DNA of 11,468 bases, from assembly GCA_002315285.1 (NCBI GenBank), contig DCGR01000072.1, forward strand, positions 1 through 11,468. Direction: 5' to 3'. The notes under the pieces are model-generated. The model was not told the origin of the DNA, did no database searches, and worked only from the letters and a program-made list of their open reading frames with translations. The translations under genes and the position numbers were made by a program. Each line of letters opens with the position of its first letter. The first letter of the stretch is position 1. Source of the DNA: Bacteroides sp. UBA1773. Lineage in GTDB: Bacteria > Bacteroidota > Bacteroidia > Bacteroidales > Bacteroidaceae. Of the stretch, positions 1-7,141 are shown piece after piece.

Positions 1-332
1 AAGTTATTTTTTAATCATCACTAAAATGCACTTTTGCACTTTTTGTTTTGTGCACAAGTGCAAATCGGGGCGAGAGCTATTCCACAGGCGGTTGGGTGGC
101 TCTCCTTGACTGGATTCGCCAAAGACAATCCTTTTTTAAAAAACCTGCACATACCGTCAAATCGGACAGCCCAACTCGGGAAATGCCATTCCACGAAATA
201 ACCCCATCGCCTATATAGACACACACATTCATGATTTTACGCAACGAAACCGACAACGACACGCTCCCATTCTGACTCATTCAAGTGGGAGGTGGGGTTA
301 GAACGCTATTCCTCTGACCATTTTACAGCCCA

Positions 333-391
333 GTACTTGCTCAACGAGAGGCCTGTAAAAAAAAGTCAGTGGCCTCTCGACGAACAAGTAC
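333..391. repeat. Large imperfect inverted repeat (21-bp arms)
   Basis: Arms 333-353 and 371-391 pair at 18 of 21 positions around a 17-nt A-rich loop. The outer part is GTACTTG/CAAGTAC (333-339/385-391) and the inner part is CGAGAGGCC/GGCCTCTCG (345-353/371-379). An overlapping alternative also exists: GGCCTGTA at 350-357 can pair with TACAGGCC at 389-396, which would exclude the inner stem. No T-run follows in either direction, so it is not a standard intrinsic terminator. Confidence 0.6.
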
Positions 392-490
392 AGGCCACAA
401 AACCAGCCATAAGCCATGCTGCAGTCCGTCTTTTCCGAACCTCACTTCACTGTTGCCTCATAGGCATCGAGCAAGGTCATCAACCTCAAC

Positions 491-538
491 AAAAAAAGCC
501 CCCTCCCCTCAAAGTCCATTCTCCTACGCTACAGGGAA
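491..538 (-). terminator. Possible terminator downstream of the metallophosphoesterase
   Basis: Reading on the minus strand, just past the stop codon of the metallophosphoesterase, UUCCCU (538-533) can pair with AGGGGG (504-499), including two G-U pairs. This is followed at once by C and seven Ts (497-491). The loop is long (28 nt) and the stem weak, so this is a tentative call. The G-rich run followed by T7 is the best transcription-end signal in the left region. Confidence 0.3.
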
Positions 539-545
539 ACGGTTT

Positions 546-1493
546 CTAAATGGTGTACATGAAAGTGCATTGATCGCCATTGTTCTCCTCCGTAATATAT
601 TGCCACTGCTCTGGTGCCTCGGCTGGAGATGCGGGCACAGGAAAGAAAAATTCTGACTGATGGTTGACGGCTACCGCTTTCTTGGAATCGAGTGAGAAGG
701 TAACGAATCCGATGTCGCCCCAATGTCCTGTAGAAGGCAAACACATGGCACGGACAATACGTTGCGACCCATAACTCTGCTTGATCCAATGTTTCTGCCA
801 ACGGTGGTTATGGCCATAGATGTAGCCACAGCAAGTGGGGCTGTTGACAAGGATGCTACTGATGCCTACCTCATCGAGCGGATGGTGAGAACCTACAAAC
901 ACGGGCTTGGTGTAACCCTTGAGCGTTTGCTCCAGCCATTGCTTCTGTTCATCGTTGAGGGCACCAGCAGTAATCCACTTGGTGGGGTCATCGCTTTCCT
1001 GTAGGGAATCGAGCATGATGAAATCGGCATTGGGAGTTTCAACGACATACACATATCGTCCTTGCAACTTGGTTTTGGCAGCCTGTTCGGGGAACACTTG
1101 TGCGAAACGTGCGCGATGGTCGTGATTGCCCATGCCAAGGGTAAGGGTAATGCCAGCATCCTCCAATGGCTTCAGAATGGGCTTCAAGAACTCATATTCC
1201 GACACCTTGCCTGTGAGGTAGGCAAGGTCGCCAAAGGCAATGACATTGCGTGGCAAAACCGGAAGATTCAAAATGCGATTGATCACCTTGCGCAAATGAT
1301 CGGGCTGATAACCTTCCGGATTGCAATGCAAGTCGGAGATAAACACGATGAGGTTGTCATCGAACTTTCCTGCGCCAAGGCCTTTTACACTCGGAGAGGT
1401 TGCGAGGCGCGCGAGTGGCGATGCCGCAACTGACTGAATGGAAGTGAGGCAGCCTGCTGCCATCACTCCGCTTAAAAATGATCGTCTGTTCAT
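546..1493 (-). CDS. Exported metallophosphoesterase (calcineurin-like)
   Basis: A 315-residue calcineurin-like phosphoesterase. The metal ligands are all visible: D54-x-H56 (SDLH), GD at 88-89, GNHD at 122-125, the histidine pair 203-204 and GHNH at 227-230. This is the dinuclear metal core that hydrolyses phosphomono- or diesters; the substrate cannot be read from the sequence. I chose the ATG at 1493 because the protein then begins MNRRSFLSGV, a twin-arginine motif followed by a hydrophobic stretch and a likely signal-peptidase site near residues 22-25. The frame stays open up to an ATG at 1562, but that would bury the signal. Export to the periplasm by the Tat route is therefore likely. 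The preceding polyferredoxin gene ends 121 nt upstream; cotranscription is possible, and I see no perfect TAnnTTTG element in the gap. Confidence 0.9.
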   Translation of the reverse strand: MNRRSFLSGVMAAGCLTSIQSVAASPLARLATSPSVKGLGAGKFDDNLIVFISDLHCNPEGYQPDHLRKVINRILNLPVLPRNVIAFGDLAYLTGKVSEYEFLKPILKPLEDAGITLTLGMGNHDHRARFAQVFPEQAAKTKLQGRYVYVVETPNADFIMLDSLQESDDPTKWITAGALNDEQKQWLEQTLKGYTKPVFVGSHHPLDEVGISSILVNSPTCCGYIYGHNHRWQKHWIKQSYGSQRIVRAMCLPSTGHWGDIGFVTFSLDSKKAVAVNHQSEFFFPVPASPAEAPEQWQYITEENNGDQCTFMYTI

Positions 1494-1551
1494 GGATCTG
1501 TTGATTTTATGAAAATTTGTATAAACATAGTTGTGTACGACTTTCACATCC

Positions 1552-1582
1552 GATAGCGACAAAGATGCTGGTTTGTCGCATC
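1552..1582. repeat. Bulged 11-bp stem-loop between polyferredoxin and phosphoesterase genes
   Basis: GCGACAAA (1556-1563) and TTTGTCGC (1572-1579) are a perfect inverted repeat around an 8-nt loop. The stem extends by GAT/ATC (1552-1554/1580-1582) with one bulged A at 1555. It begins about 33 nt after the polyferredoxin stop codon on the minus strand. No T-run follows in that direction, so it may be an RNA processing or stability element or an atypical terminator. Confidence 0.5.
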
Positions 1583-1614
1583 CTTGCGTTCGTCCGGATG
1601 AAAATTCAGGTTTG

Positions 1615-2994
1615 TCAGTTCACTTGATGTACCTCATGTCCCTCGACATGGATTGCACTAAGCGGACGTGCAGGACAAACATATTCGCAAGCTCCGCAAC
1701 CAATGCAAAGTTCACGGTTGACAACCGGAATCTTGAACGATTTGGGGTCGGTGGGACGTTTGGCCATCATGCTGATGGCACCAGTAGGACAATGGCGGGC
1801 ACAATTGTCGCACTTCCCTTCATGATTTGCCACACAAGAGCGTCCACTCCACACCGCGTGTCCGGTATGGATGGCGGTCTTCTCCTCGCGTGTAAAAGGC
1901 TGTATGGCATCAGTAGGACAAACATCGCCACAGGCAGTACACTCAGGACGACACCAACCTTTATCGAACGAAGAGTAAGGAGTCATCCAACGACTCAAAT
2001 CGGCAGATGGGCGAAGCACCTGATTCTTGCAGGCATTGACGCAAAGCTGACAAGCCGTGCAATGCTGTTGCAGGTGACGCCAACTGATTGATCCCGGTGG
2101 CGTGATGCGTGCCTTACGGACAGGCTCTCGCTTGTCAATGATATCAGCCAATCCGCCATCGCCTTTCTTCTCTTGCGCGTTGGCAATTGTGGAAACAGCC
2201 ACCAAACTGGCCAACGAAAGAAATGCGCGCCGGGAATTGCCAGCCGAAGCAGCATGGTCGGGAGCAGAAGCCTTAGGAACAACACCATAGTGAATGGCAC
2301 CTTCACGACAGTTGTCGATACAGTCGAAACAGGTAACACAACGCGAATAATCAATGCGATGGGCCTTAGGATCGATGCACGAAGCCTTACAGTTGCGTGC
2401 ACAGCGTTGGCAACCATTGCATTTGCTTACATCGATGTGATGCTTGAACAAGGAGAAACGCGACAGGAGGCCAAGGAAAGTACCTACAGGACAGATGCTG
2501 TTGCAATAGAGGCGCCCTCCAAACCAGGCAAACAATGCCACCACCACAAAAGTCGGCACACCGACAAACCATAACGACAACGCAGAAAGGCTGTGAGCCA
2601 TACGCCCGAAGGCGCTATAAGGTTCGATAAGTGCAGCCCATGAGGTGAAACCTGCCACAACCAGTGCCACGAATGCCACCAGCACAGGATAGCGTACCCA
2701 ATTCAAAGACTGGGTGAAATGAAAACGATTGCGCTTGAAGCGAGTGTGCAAGCGAATGAATATGTCTTGGAATATGCCTAACGGACAGATGATGGAACAA
2801 TAGATTCGCCCGAAAACAAATGTGAGAACGAGCAAGAATGCCACCACGACAAAATGGAGCGCCAAAACTGCAGGCACCAGCTGCGTGCTGGCCAACTGTT
2901 GGGGAAGGTTTGACACCAAATCGGCCGGCAACACAAACAATGCGGTCAGCAGAATAATGACGATGGTTGCAACGATGATGCGAAAGGTTTTCAT
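1615..2994 (-). CDS. NapH/NapG-like membrane polyferredoxin fusion
   Basis: A 459-residue 4Fe-4S protein. Residues 1-160 hold about four membrane helices (near 5-23, 40-62, 103-125, 143-160) and two NapH-type CxxxCP motifs (C66/C70, C164/C168), as in quinol-oxidising NapH-family proteins. Ferredoxin-type cysteine sets follow: 192-195-198-202 and 219-222-225-229. At 253-275 an internal NSRRAFLSL twin-arginine motif is followed by a hydrophobic stretch ending ANAQ, as at the start of an exported NapG-like protein. Four more cysteine sets come after it: 312-315-318-322; 348-352-355-359; 387-395-398-402; 430-433-436-440. I read this as a NapH-NapG-like fusion passing electrons from menaquinol to a partner outside the inner membrane. 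Its ATG overlaps the stop of the aldo-keto reductase (ATGA, 2991-2994), so translation is coupled and that protein is the probable partner. The assigned role is inference; the fold and Fe-S content are clear. Confidence 0.88.
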   Translation of the reverse strand: MKTFRIIVATIVIILLTALFVLPADLVSNLPQQLASTQLVPAVLALHFVVVAFLLVLTFVFGRIYCSIICPLGIFQDIFIRLHTRFKRNRFHFTQSLNWVRYPVLVAFVALVVAGFTSWAALIEPYSAFGRMAHSLSALSLWFVGVPTFVVVALFAWFGGRLYCNSICPVGTFLGLLSRFSLFKHHIDVSKCNGCQRCARNCKASCIDPKAHRIDYSRCVTCFDCIDNCREGAIHYGVVPKASAPDHAASAGNSRRAFLSLASLVAVSTIANAQEKKGDGGLADIIDKREPVRKARITPPGSISWRHLQQHCTACQLCVNACKNQVLRPSADLSRWMTPYSSFDKGWCRPECTACGDVCPTDAIQPFTREEKTAIHTGHAVWSGRSCVANHEGKCDNCARHCPTGAISMMAKRPTDPKSFKIPVVNRELCIGCGACEYVCPARPLSAIHVEGHEVHQVN

Positions 2995-4340
2995 AATACG
3001 TCCTGTTTCAATGTTTCAATGAATCTGTCAATGCGTTGTAGCTCTCGTGGAATGCGGATATGCTGCGGACAATGCGACACACAATCGTTGCATCCGATGC
3101 AATGGTCGGCCTGTCGTTCACGCTCAATGACCTTGTCATAATTGGCCAAGTAAGCCCTGCGATACTTGCGATACTGTGGATCCTGGCTATTGGCAGGCAA
3201 GGTACCCTCATTGATGTACTTATTGTAGTGCATCAGGATGGCAGGAATATCAATGCCATAGTTGCAAGGCATACAATATTTGCAGTCATTACAAGGGATG
3301 ATAGGTGCTTGCTTATATATCTCAGCCACCTCTTCCAAAAACGATTTCTCTTCATCAGTCAATGGTTCCAAAGGTGAGAAAGTGAGCAAATTGTCTTGCA
3401 AATGCTCCATATAGGTCATACCACTCAACACAGTAAGCACTTTGGGAAAAGAACCGGCAAAACGGAAAGCCCATGAAGCCACAGACGATTCCGGCTCACG
3501 CTGCAACAGCTTGTTGACCAAATGCTGCGGCAAGCTGGAAAGGCGACCTCCCAACAACGGCTCCATGACAACCACTGGTATGTTGCGATCGGCAAGCTGC
3601 CCATACAAGTATTCAGCATTGCACTCTTTGCTGGCAGCATGAGTCCAGTCAACGTAATTCATTTGTATCTGGACGAAATCCCAATGATAGGGTTGTTCCA
3701 TCAGATAATCGAAACACTCCTTATTGCCATGGAACGAAAAGCCCAAATGGCGAATGCGACCTGCTTCTTTTTCCTTCAACAGGTAATCAAGCACACCATT
3801 GTCAACAAAACGACGTTGATAATCCTCCGTGCTGCCGATGGAGTGCAAAAGATAGTAATCAATGTAATCCACCTGCAAGTATTCCATGGACTTGTGGTAC
3901 ATGAGGATGGAGTTCTCAAGTGTGTAGTTCCTGAAATTCGACATCTTTGTGGCCACGAGATAGGAATTGCGTGGATGCCGGTGCAAGGCCTCTCCTGTAG
4001 CTTTCTCCGACTGTCCTTGCAGATAGACTGGCGAAGTGTCGAAATAATTCACACCATGCTCCAAAGCATAATCAATCAAATGATTCACATCCTCCTGATC
4101 TATGATTTGGCCGTTGCCATCAGGATTCCTTATCATTTTCCAACGCATACAGCCATACCCCAGAATACTCACAGAATCATCCGTGAGATTACGACGCATG
4201 GTCATGTCACCAAGTTGTTTACCCGAACCGTCAGCCTCGCTTGATTCCTGACGGGCCGACGGAGCACAGGCTGTGAGAGTCGCAGCAGTGCCCAATCCCA
4301 AATCCTTCAGAAAGTGTCGTCGATTGATTTCGTTGCTCAT
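2991..4340 (-). CDS. Twin-arginine/lipobox aldo-keto reductase with ferredoxin-like C-terminus
   Basis: A 449-residue protein. It begins with NRRHFLKDLG and a short hydrophobic stretch ending LTAC, so it carries both a Tat-type motif and a lipobox with Cys25: a probable exported lipoprotein. Residues 47-325 are an aldo-keto reductase barrel with the usual tetrad visible: D101, Y106 (DTSPVY), K132 and H166. The C-terminus has two cysteine sets, 350-353-356-359 (CNDCKYCMPC) and 414-417-420-424, each followed by proline as in 4Fe-4S ferredoxins. This is the COG1453-type architecture. Cytoplasmic members would use NAD(P)H; if this one is exported it needs another electron source, and the coupled polyferredoxin immediately downstream is the obvious candidate. 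The substrate is unknown. It lies 19 nt after plsC. Confidence 0.9.
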   Translation of the reverse strand: MSNEINRRHFLKDLGLGTAATLTACAPSARQESSEADGSGKQLGDMTMRRNLTDDSVSILGYGCMRWKMIRNPDGNGQIIDQEDVNHLIDYALEHGVNYFDTSPVYLQGQSEKATGEALHRHPRNSYLVATKMSNFRNYTLENSILMYHKSMEYLQVDYIDYYLLHSIGSTEDYQRRFVDNGVLDYLLKEKEAGRIRHLGFSFHGNKECFDYLMEQPYHWDFVQIQMNYVDWTHAASKECNAEYLYGQLADRNIPVVVMEPLLGGRLSSLPQHLVNKLLQREPESSVASWAFRFAGSFPKVLTVLSGMTYMEHLQDNLLTFSPLEPLTDEEKSFLEEVAEIYKQAPIIPCNDCKYCMPCNYGIDIPAILMHYNKYINEGTLPANSQDPQYRKYRRAYLANYDKVIERERQADHCIGCNDCVSHCPQHIRIPRELQRIDRFIETLKQDVL

Positions 4341-4359
4341 ACTATTTTATATTGATAAG

Positions 4360-5094
4360 TTACTTTGCAAGTTGGAGTAGTGTGTGCTCTATCACCTCAA
4401 ACGAGGCATCAGAAAGTGCCCTCATGTTTTCGATTCCTTGTCCCTGAGGCTGAATGGGATCGTGGATAATCATTCGCATAGGATGCCACGAAACGTGCCA
4501 GGCATGTTTGTCCATCACCTCGAATGACCCGATGATTGTCACCGGAACGACAGACAGTTGCAACTCATCGGCAAGCAAGAAGGCTCCACGCTTGAATTTG
4601 TGCAACCGGCCATCATTGGTACGTGTACCTTCTGGAAAAACCACAATAGATGCCCCGCCAATGAGTTTTTCACGTGCAGTGACAATAGTCTGCTTGATGG
4701 AATTAGGGTTTTCCCGATTCATGAAAATATGGCCAGCCGCCTCGATGGCTTTTCCAACCAAGGGTATGCGGCGCAAGGAGTGTTTCATGATCCACTTGAA
4801 AGGATGGCCCAAGAAACCATAGATAAGCCAAATATCGAAAGAGCCCTGATGATTGGCAACAAACACATACGAAGCGGAACGCGACACCTTGGGACTACGT
4901 TCCACCTTGACAGGAAGAAGCAAAATATAGCACATCAGTTGCGACCATACTTTCGATGGCCAATAACCCCAAAAAGCCGCATCACCCAAGGCTCCTCCCA
5001 CAATGGTGATGATCGCATCGAGCATTGTGATGAGCAATAACAGAGGAGAAACACAAATCTGATAGAGGATATATAAATATTTCATGATATTCAT
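4360..5094 (-). CDS. plsC: 1-acyl-sn-glycerol-3-phosphate acyltransferase
   Basis: A 244-residue PlsC-family acyltransferase that makes phosphatidic acid by acylating lysophosphatidic acid at the cytoplasmic membrane. Family blocks appear in order: NHQGSFD at 81-87 (the catalytic H-x4-D, H82 and D87), FMNRE at 124-128, FPEGTR at 153-158, and a VVPV block near 182-185. One or two hydrophobic segments at residues 8-35 and 50-61 anchor the enzyme. The length is normal for the family. The start at 5094 leaves a 12-nt gap after pyrC; a second ATG three codons later is equally possible. Its place between pyrC and the redox genes fits a shared transcript, not a shared pathway. Acyl chain preference, or a role with other lysolipids, cannot be told from the sequence. 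Confidence 0.92.
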   Translation of the reverse strand: MNIMKYLYILYQICVSPLLLLITMLDAIITIVGGALGDAAFWGYWPSKVWSQLMCYILLLPVKVERSPKVSRSASYVFVANHQGSFDIWLIYGFLGHPFKWIMKHSLRRIPLVGKAIEAAGHIFMNRENPNSIKQTIVTAREKLIGGASIVVFPEGTRTNDGRLHKFKRGAFLLADELQLSVVPVTIIGSFEVMDKHAWHVSWHPMRMIIHDPIQPQGQGIENMRALSDASFEVIEHTLLQLAK

Positions 5095-5106
5095 TATTGG
5101 TAATGA

Positions 5107-6375
5107 TTAATTGAACAATAGCGGCATAGCAGTCTGCGAAGTGCCATTGACAAAGGTCCGTACCACCTTATGTCGGAACTGATGACCTTCCAAAGGGCTC
5201 CATTTGCACTTGCTCAGGATATCATCCTTTGAAAGCACCCACTGCTGTGGTTGCACAATCACCAAATCGGCATAATAACCTTTGCGAATGAAACCACGTT
5301 TTTGAATATGGAACAGTTCAGCTGGAGCATGACACATACGTTGTACCGTAACAACAGGGCCAAACAGGTCGAGCATACCAATCAATGAGAATTGTATCAT
5401 TGGCATTCCCGATGCCGCCTTCAATGCGCCACCTTCTTTTTCTGACAGGAGATGTGGGGCATGGTCGGTGCCGACAACGCTGATGGTACCATCGGCAACA
5501 GCCTGACGCAGCGCCAAACGGTCGGCTGCTGTCTTTACGGCAGGATTGCACTTGATGCGACTGCCCAAAGTGGCATAGTCGGCATCCGAGAACAACAAAT
5601 GAGCCACAGCGGCCTCGCCAGTAACATTGTCGCCAAGCAACGCAAGCTCTTCAGCTGTAGTGATATGCAACAGATGCAAACGCGCCCCACTTCGACGCGA
5701 CAAATCAACGGCAAGCCGTGATGATGCCAAACAAGCCTCGCGGCTACGGATGAAGGGATGGAAACTCACATCGAGATTATCACCATATTGAGCCGCATAG
5801 CTCTTGGCATTCTGCGATATCGTCTGTTGGTCTTCACAATGAGCGGCCACAAGTAAAGGCGAAAGGCTAAAAATCTCGGCAAGCGACTGACGCCTATCTA
5901 CTAACATGTTTCCCGTGCTCGAACCCATAAACACTTTCACTCCACAAACTCGATGGATATCAAGACAGGGTAACAACGACACATTGTCGTTGGTGGCTCC
6001 AAAATAAAACGAATAATTGACCACACACTTTTTCCCCGCCTCCACAAACTTGTCATTCAGGGTTTCGAGCGTAATAGTGGCAGGCTTACAATTGGGCATG
6101 TCCATGATGGATGTCACTCCTCCTGCACGTGCTGCCTCACTCTCGGAAAGCATATCTCCCTTGTGCGTCAAACCAGGGTCACGAAAATGTACATGGTCAT
6201 CGATGGCTCCGGGAAGGAGAAAGGCCTGATGGGCATCTACTGTTTCGTCGGCCGACACAGCAGGACAATTTACCCCCTCAACAACGTCTGTTATCAACTG
6301 GTTGTCAATGAGCACCGAACCAGGAAAGATACGCCCTTCATTGACAATCTGTGCATTATGGATAAGCAATCTCAT
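5107..6375 (-). CDS. pyrC: Dihydroorotase (class I)
   Basis: A 422-residue amidohydrolase that interconverts N-carbamoyl-aspartate and dihydroorotate, the third step of pyrimidine synthesis, in the cytoplasm. The whole metal site is present: HVHFR (H61, H63, R65), K147 in GVKVFMGSS (the lysine carboxylated in class I enzymes), H179 in AAHCED, H237 in LHLLHIT and D304 in GTDHAPH. IKCNPAVKT at 275-282 is also typical. The frame is open to 6414, but I place the start at the ATG at 6375: it forms an ATGA overlap with the stop of the upstream mannosyltransferase gene, and the protein then begins MRLLIHNAQIVNEG, which is normal for the family. The overlap predicts translational coupling. All catalytic residues are intact, so an inactive pseudo-dihydroorotase is unlikely. 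Confidence 0.95.
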   Translation of the reverse strand: MRLLIHNAQIVNEGRIFPGSVLIDNQLITDVVEGVNCPAVSADETVDAHQAFLLPGAIDDHVHFRDPGLTHKGDMLSESEAARAGGVTSIMDMPNCKPATITLETLNDKFVEAGKKCVVNYSFYFGATNDNVSLLPCLDIHRVCGVKVFMGSSTGNMLVDRRQSLAEIFSLSPLLVAAHCEDQQTISQNAKSYAAQYGDNLDVSFHPFIRSREACLASSRLAVDLSRRSGARLHLLHITTAEELALLGDNVTGEAAVAHLLFSDADYATLGSRIKCNPAVKTAADRLALRQAVADGTISVVGTDHAPHLLSEKEGGALKAASGMPMIQFSLIGMLDLFGPVVTVQRMCHAPAELFHIQKRGFIRKGYYADLVIVQPQQWVLSKDDILSKCKWSPLEGHQFRHKVVRTFVNGTSQTAMPLLFN

Positions 6376-7133
6376 GTGTTCTTCTGAGGAAATCTGCGAA
6401 ACCACCCATCCCAACGCAACCGCATTACACCAAAGAATGCCTCACCGAAAATGCCACCACTCATCTTGGAAGTTCCCAACTCCCGATTGACGAACACCAC
6501 AGGAACCTCACCTATGCGGAACCCACACTTATATGCCGTATATTTCATCTCAATTTGGAAAGCGTAACCTTTGAACCTGATTTTATCAAGTTCGATGGTC
6601 TCAAGCACTTCCCGACGATAACATTTGAAACCAGCGGTCGTATCATAAACAGGAATGCCTGTAATGAAACGCACATACTTGGAGGCGAAATACGACATGA
6701 GTACACGCCCCATCGGCCAATTCACGACATTCACTCCCATAATGTATCTTGAACCAATGGCAACATCATATCGATCTTCTGCACATTTTGCATATAGCCG
6801 AGGCAAATCCGAGGGAGCATGGCTGAAATCGGCATCCATTTCAAAGACATACTCATAGCCATGGGCAAGTCCCCATTTGAAACCTGTAATGTAAGCCGTA
6901 CCCAAACCAAGTTTTCCCTTCCGCTCAATCATGAACAAACAATCTGCAAATTCTGTTTCCTGAAGATGCCTTACAATCAGAGCCGTTCCATCGGGCGAAT
7001 TATCCTCGACAATCAGAATGTGAAACTGCTTCTCAAGGGCAAAAACCGCACGAATAATTTTTTCGATGTTTTCCCTTTCGTTATACGTAGGAATAATCAC
7101 TATACTATCTGACTGCATAATCGTAATATTCAA
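6372..7133 (-). CDS. Polyprenyl-phosphate mannose synthase (GT2, Dpm1-like)
   Basis: A 253-residue family 2 glycosyltransferase close to dolichyl-phosphate mannose synthases. It would transfer a sugar, probably mannose from GDP-mannose, to polyprenyl phosphate on the cytoplasmic face of the membrane, making a lipid-linked donor for envelope or protein glycosylation. Landmarks are VIIPTYNERENIE (12-24), VEDNSPDGT (42-50), EMDADFSH with the DxD metal motif D100-x-D102, and DTTAGFKCY (164-172). It ends without the C-terminal membrane helices seen in some bacterial relatives, so it is the short soluble form. The first ATG is at 7133, 8 nt after the peptidase gene; the ATG at 7118 gives MQSDSIVIIPTYNE and is at least as likely a start. 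Its stop overlaps the pyrC start by ATGA. The sugar and acceptor are inferred from family resemblance. Confidence 0.9.
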   Translation of the reverse strand: MNITIMQSDSIVIIPTYNERENIEKIIRAVFALEKQFHILIVEDNSPDGTALIVRHLQETEFADCLFMIERKGKLGLGTAYITGFKWGLAHGYEYVFEMDADFSHAPSDLPRLYAKCAEDRYDVAIGSRYIMGVNVVNWPMGRVLMSYFASKYVRFITGIPVYDTTAGFKCYRREVLETIELDKIRFKGYAFQIEMKYTAYKCGFRIGEVPVVFVNRELGTSKMSGGIFGEAFFGVMRLRWDGWFRRFPQKNT

Positions 7134-7141
7134 AGTTATAT

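Larger units (their letters stand above)
1..545. other. Gene-free left-edge region with several inverted repeats
   Basis: I find no credible gene in these 545 bases. The open frames present are short, lack recognisable domains and sit on both strands. The region does hold structure. Inverted repeats occur at 72-79/97-104, at 199-206/293-300 (TAACCCCA/TGGGGTTA), at 264-269/286-291 (CTCCCA/TGGGAG), and a large imperfect one at 333-391. There is a TTTTTTAAAAAA palindrome at 132-143 and a TGCAC-AA-GTGCA palindrome at 52-61. CAAATCGG appears twice (61-68, 159-166) and ATTCCAC twice. It could be the 3' trailer of the metallophosphoesterase transcript, a non-coding RNA locus, or a dispersed repeat. 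Nothing in the sequence decides between these. Confidence 0.4.

Noticed and set aside
21..280. Overlapping minus-strand frames of 67 codons at the left edge
   Set aside because: Two frames overlap each other, have no recognisable domain or start context and fall in repeat-rich DNA.
333..391. Integron attC site
   Set aside because: The arms lack the RYYYAAC and GTTRRRY core sites at the ends, and there is no cassette-like neighbour or integrase.
499..508. G-quadruplex on the minus strand (GGGGAGGGGG)
   Set aside because: Only two G-runs are present nearby; four are needed for a standard quadruplex.
292..549. Plus-strand open frame of 85 codons
   Set aside because: No domain, low-complexity proline/glutamine stretch, covers the large inverted repeat and runs into the phosphoesterase stop codon; most likely chance.
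1494..1614. Promoter for the phosphoesterase (TATGTTTA or CATCTTTG on the minus strand)
   Set aside because: Each differs from TAnnTTTG at one fixed base and neither has a TTTG at the right distance.
1531..2091. Plus-strand open frame of 186 codons
   Set aside because: It lies opposite the polyferredoxin C-terminus, where regular cysteine codons keep the antisense frame free of stops.
3522..4244. Long plus-strand open frame of 240 codons
   Set aside because: It lies opposite the aldo-keto reductase, whose motifs are clear; the antisense translation has no domain features.
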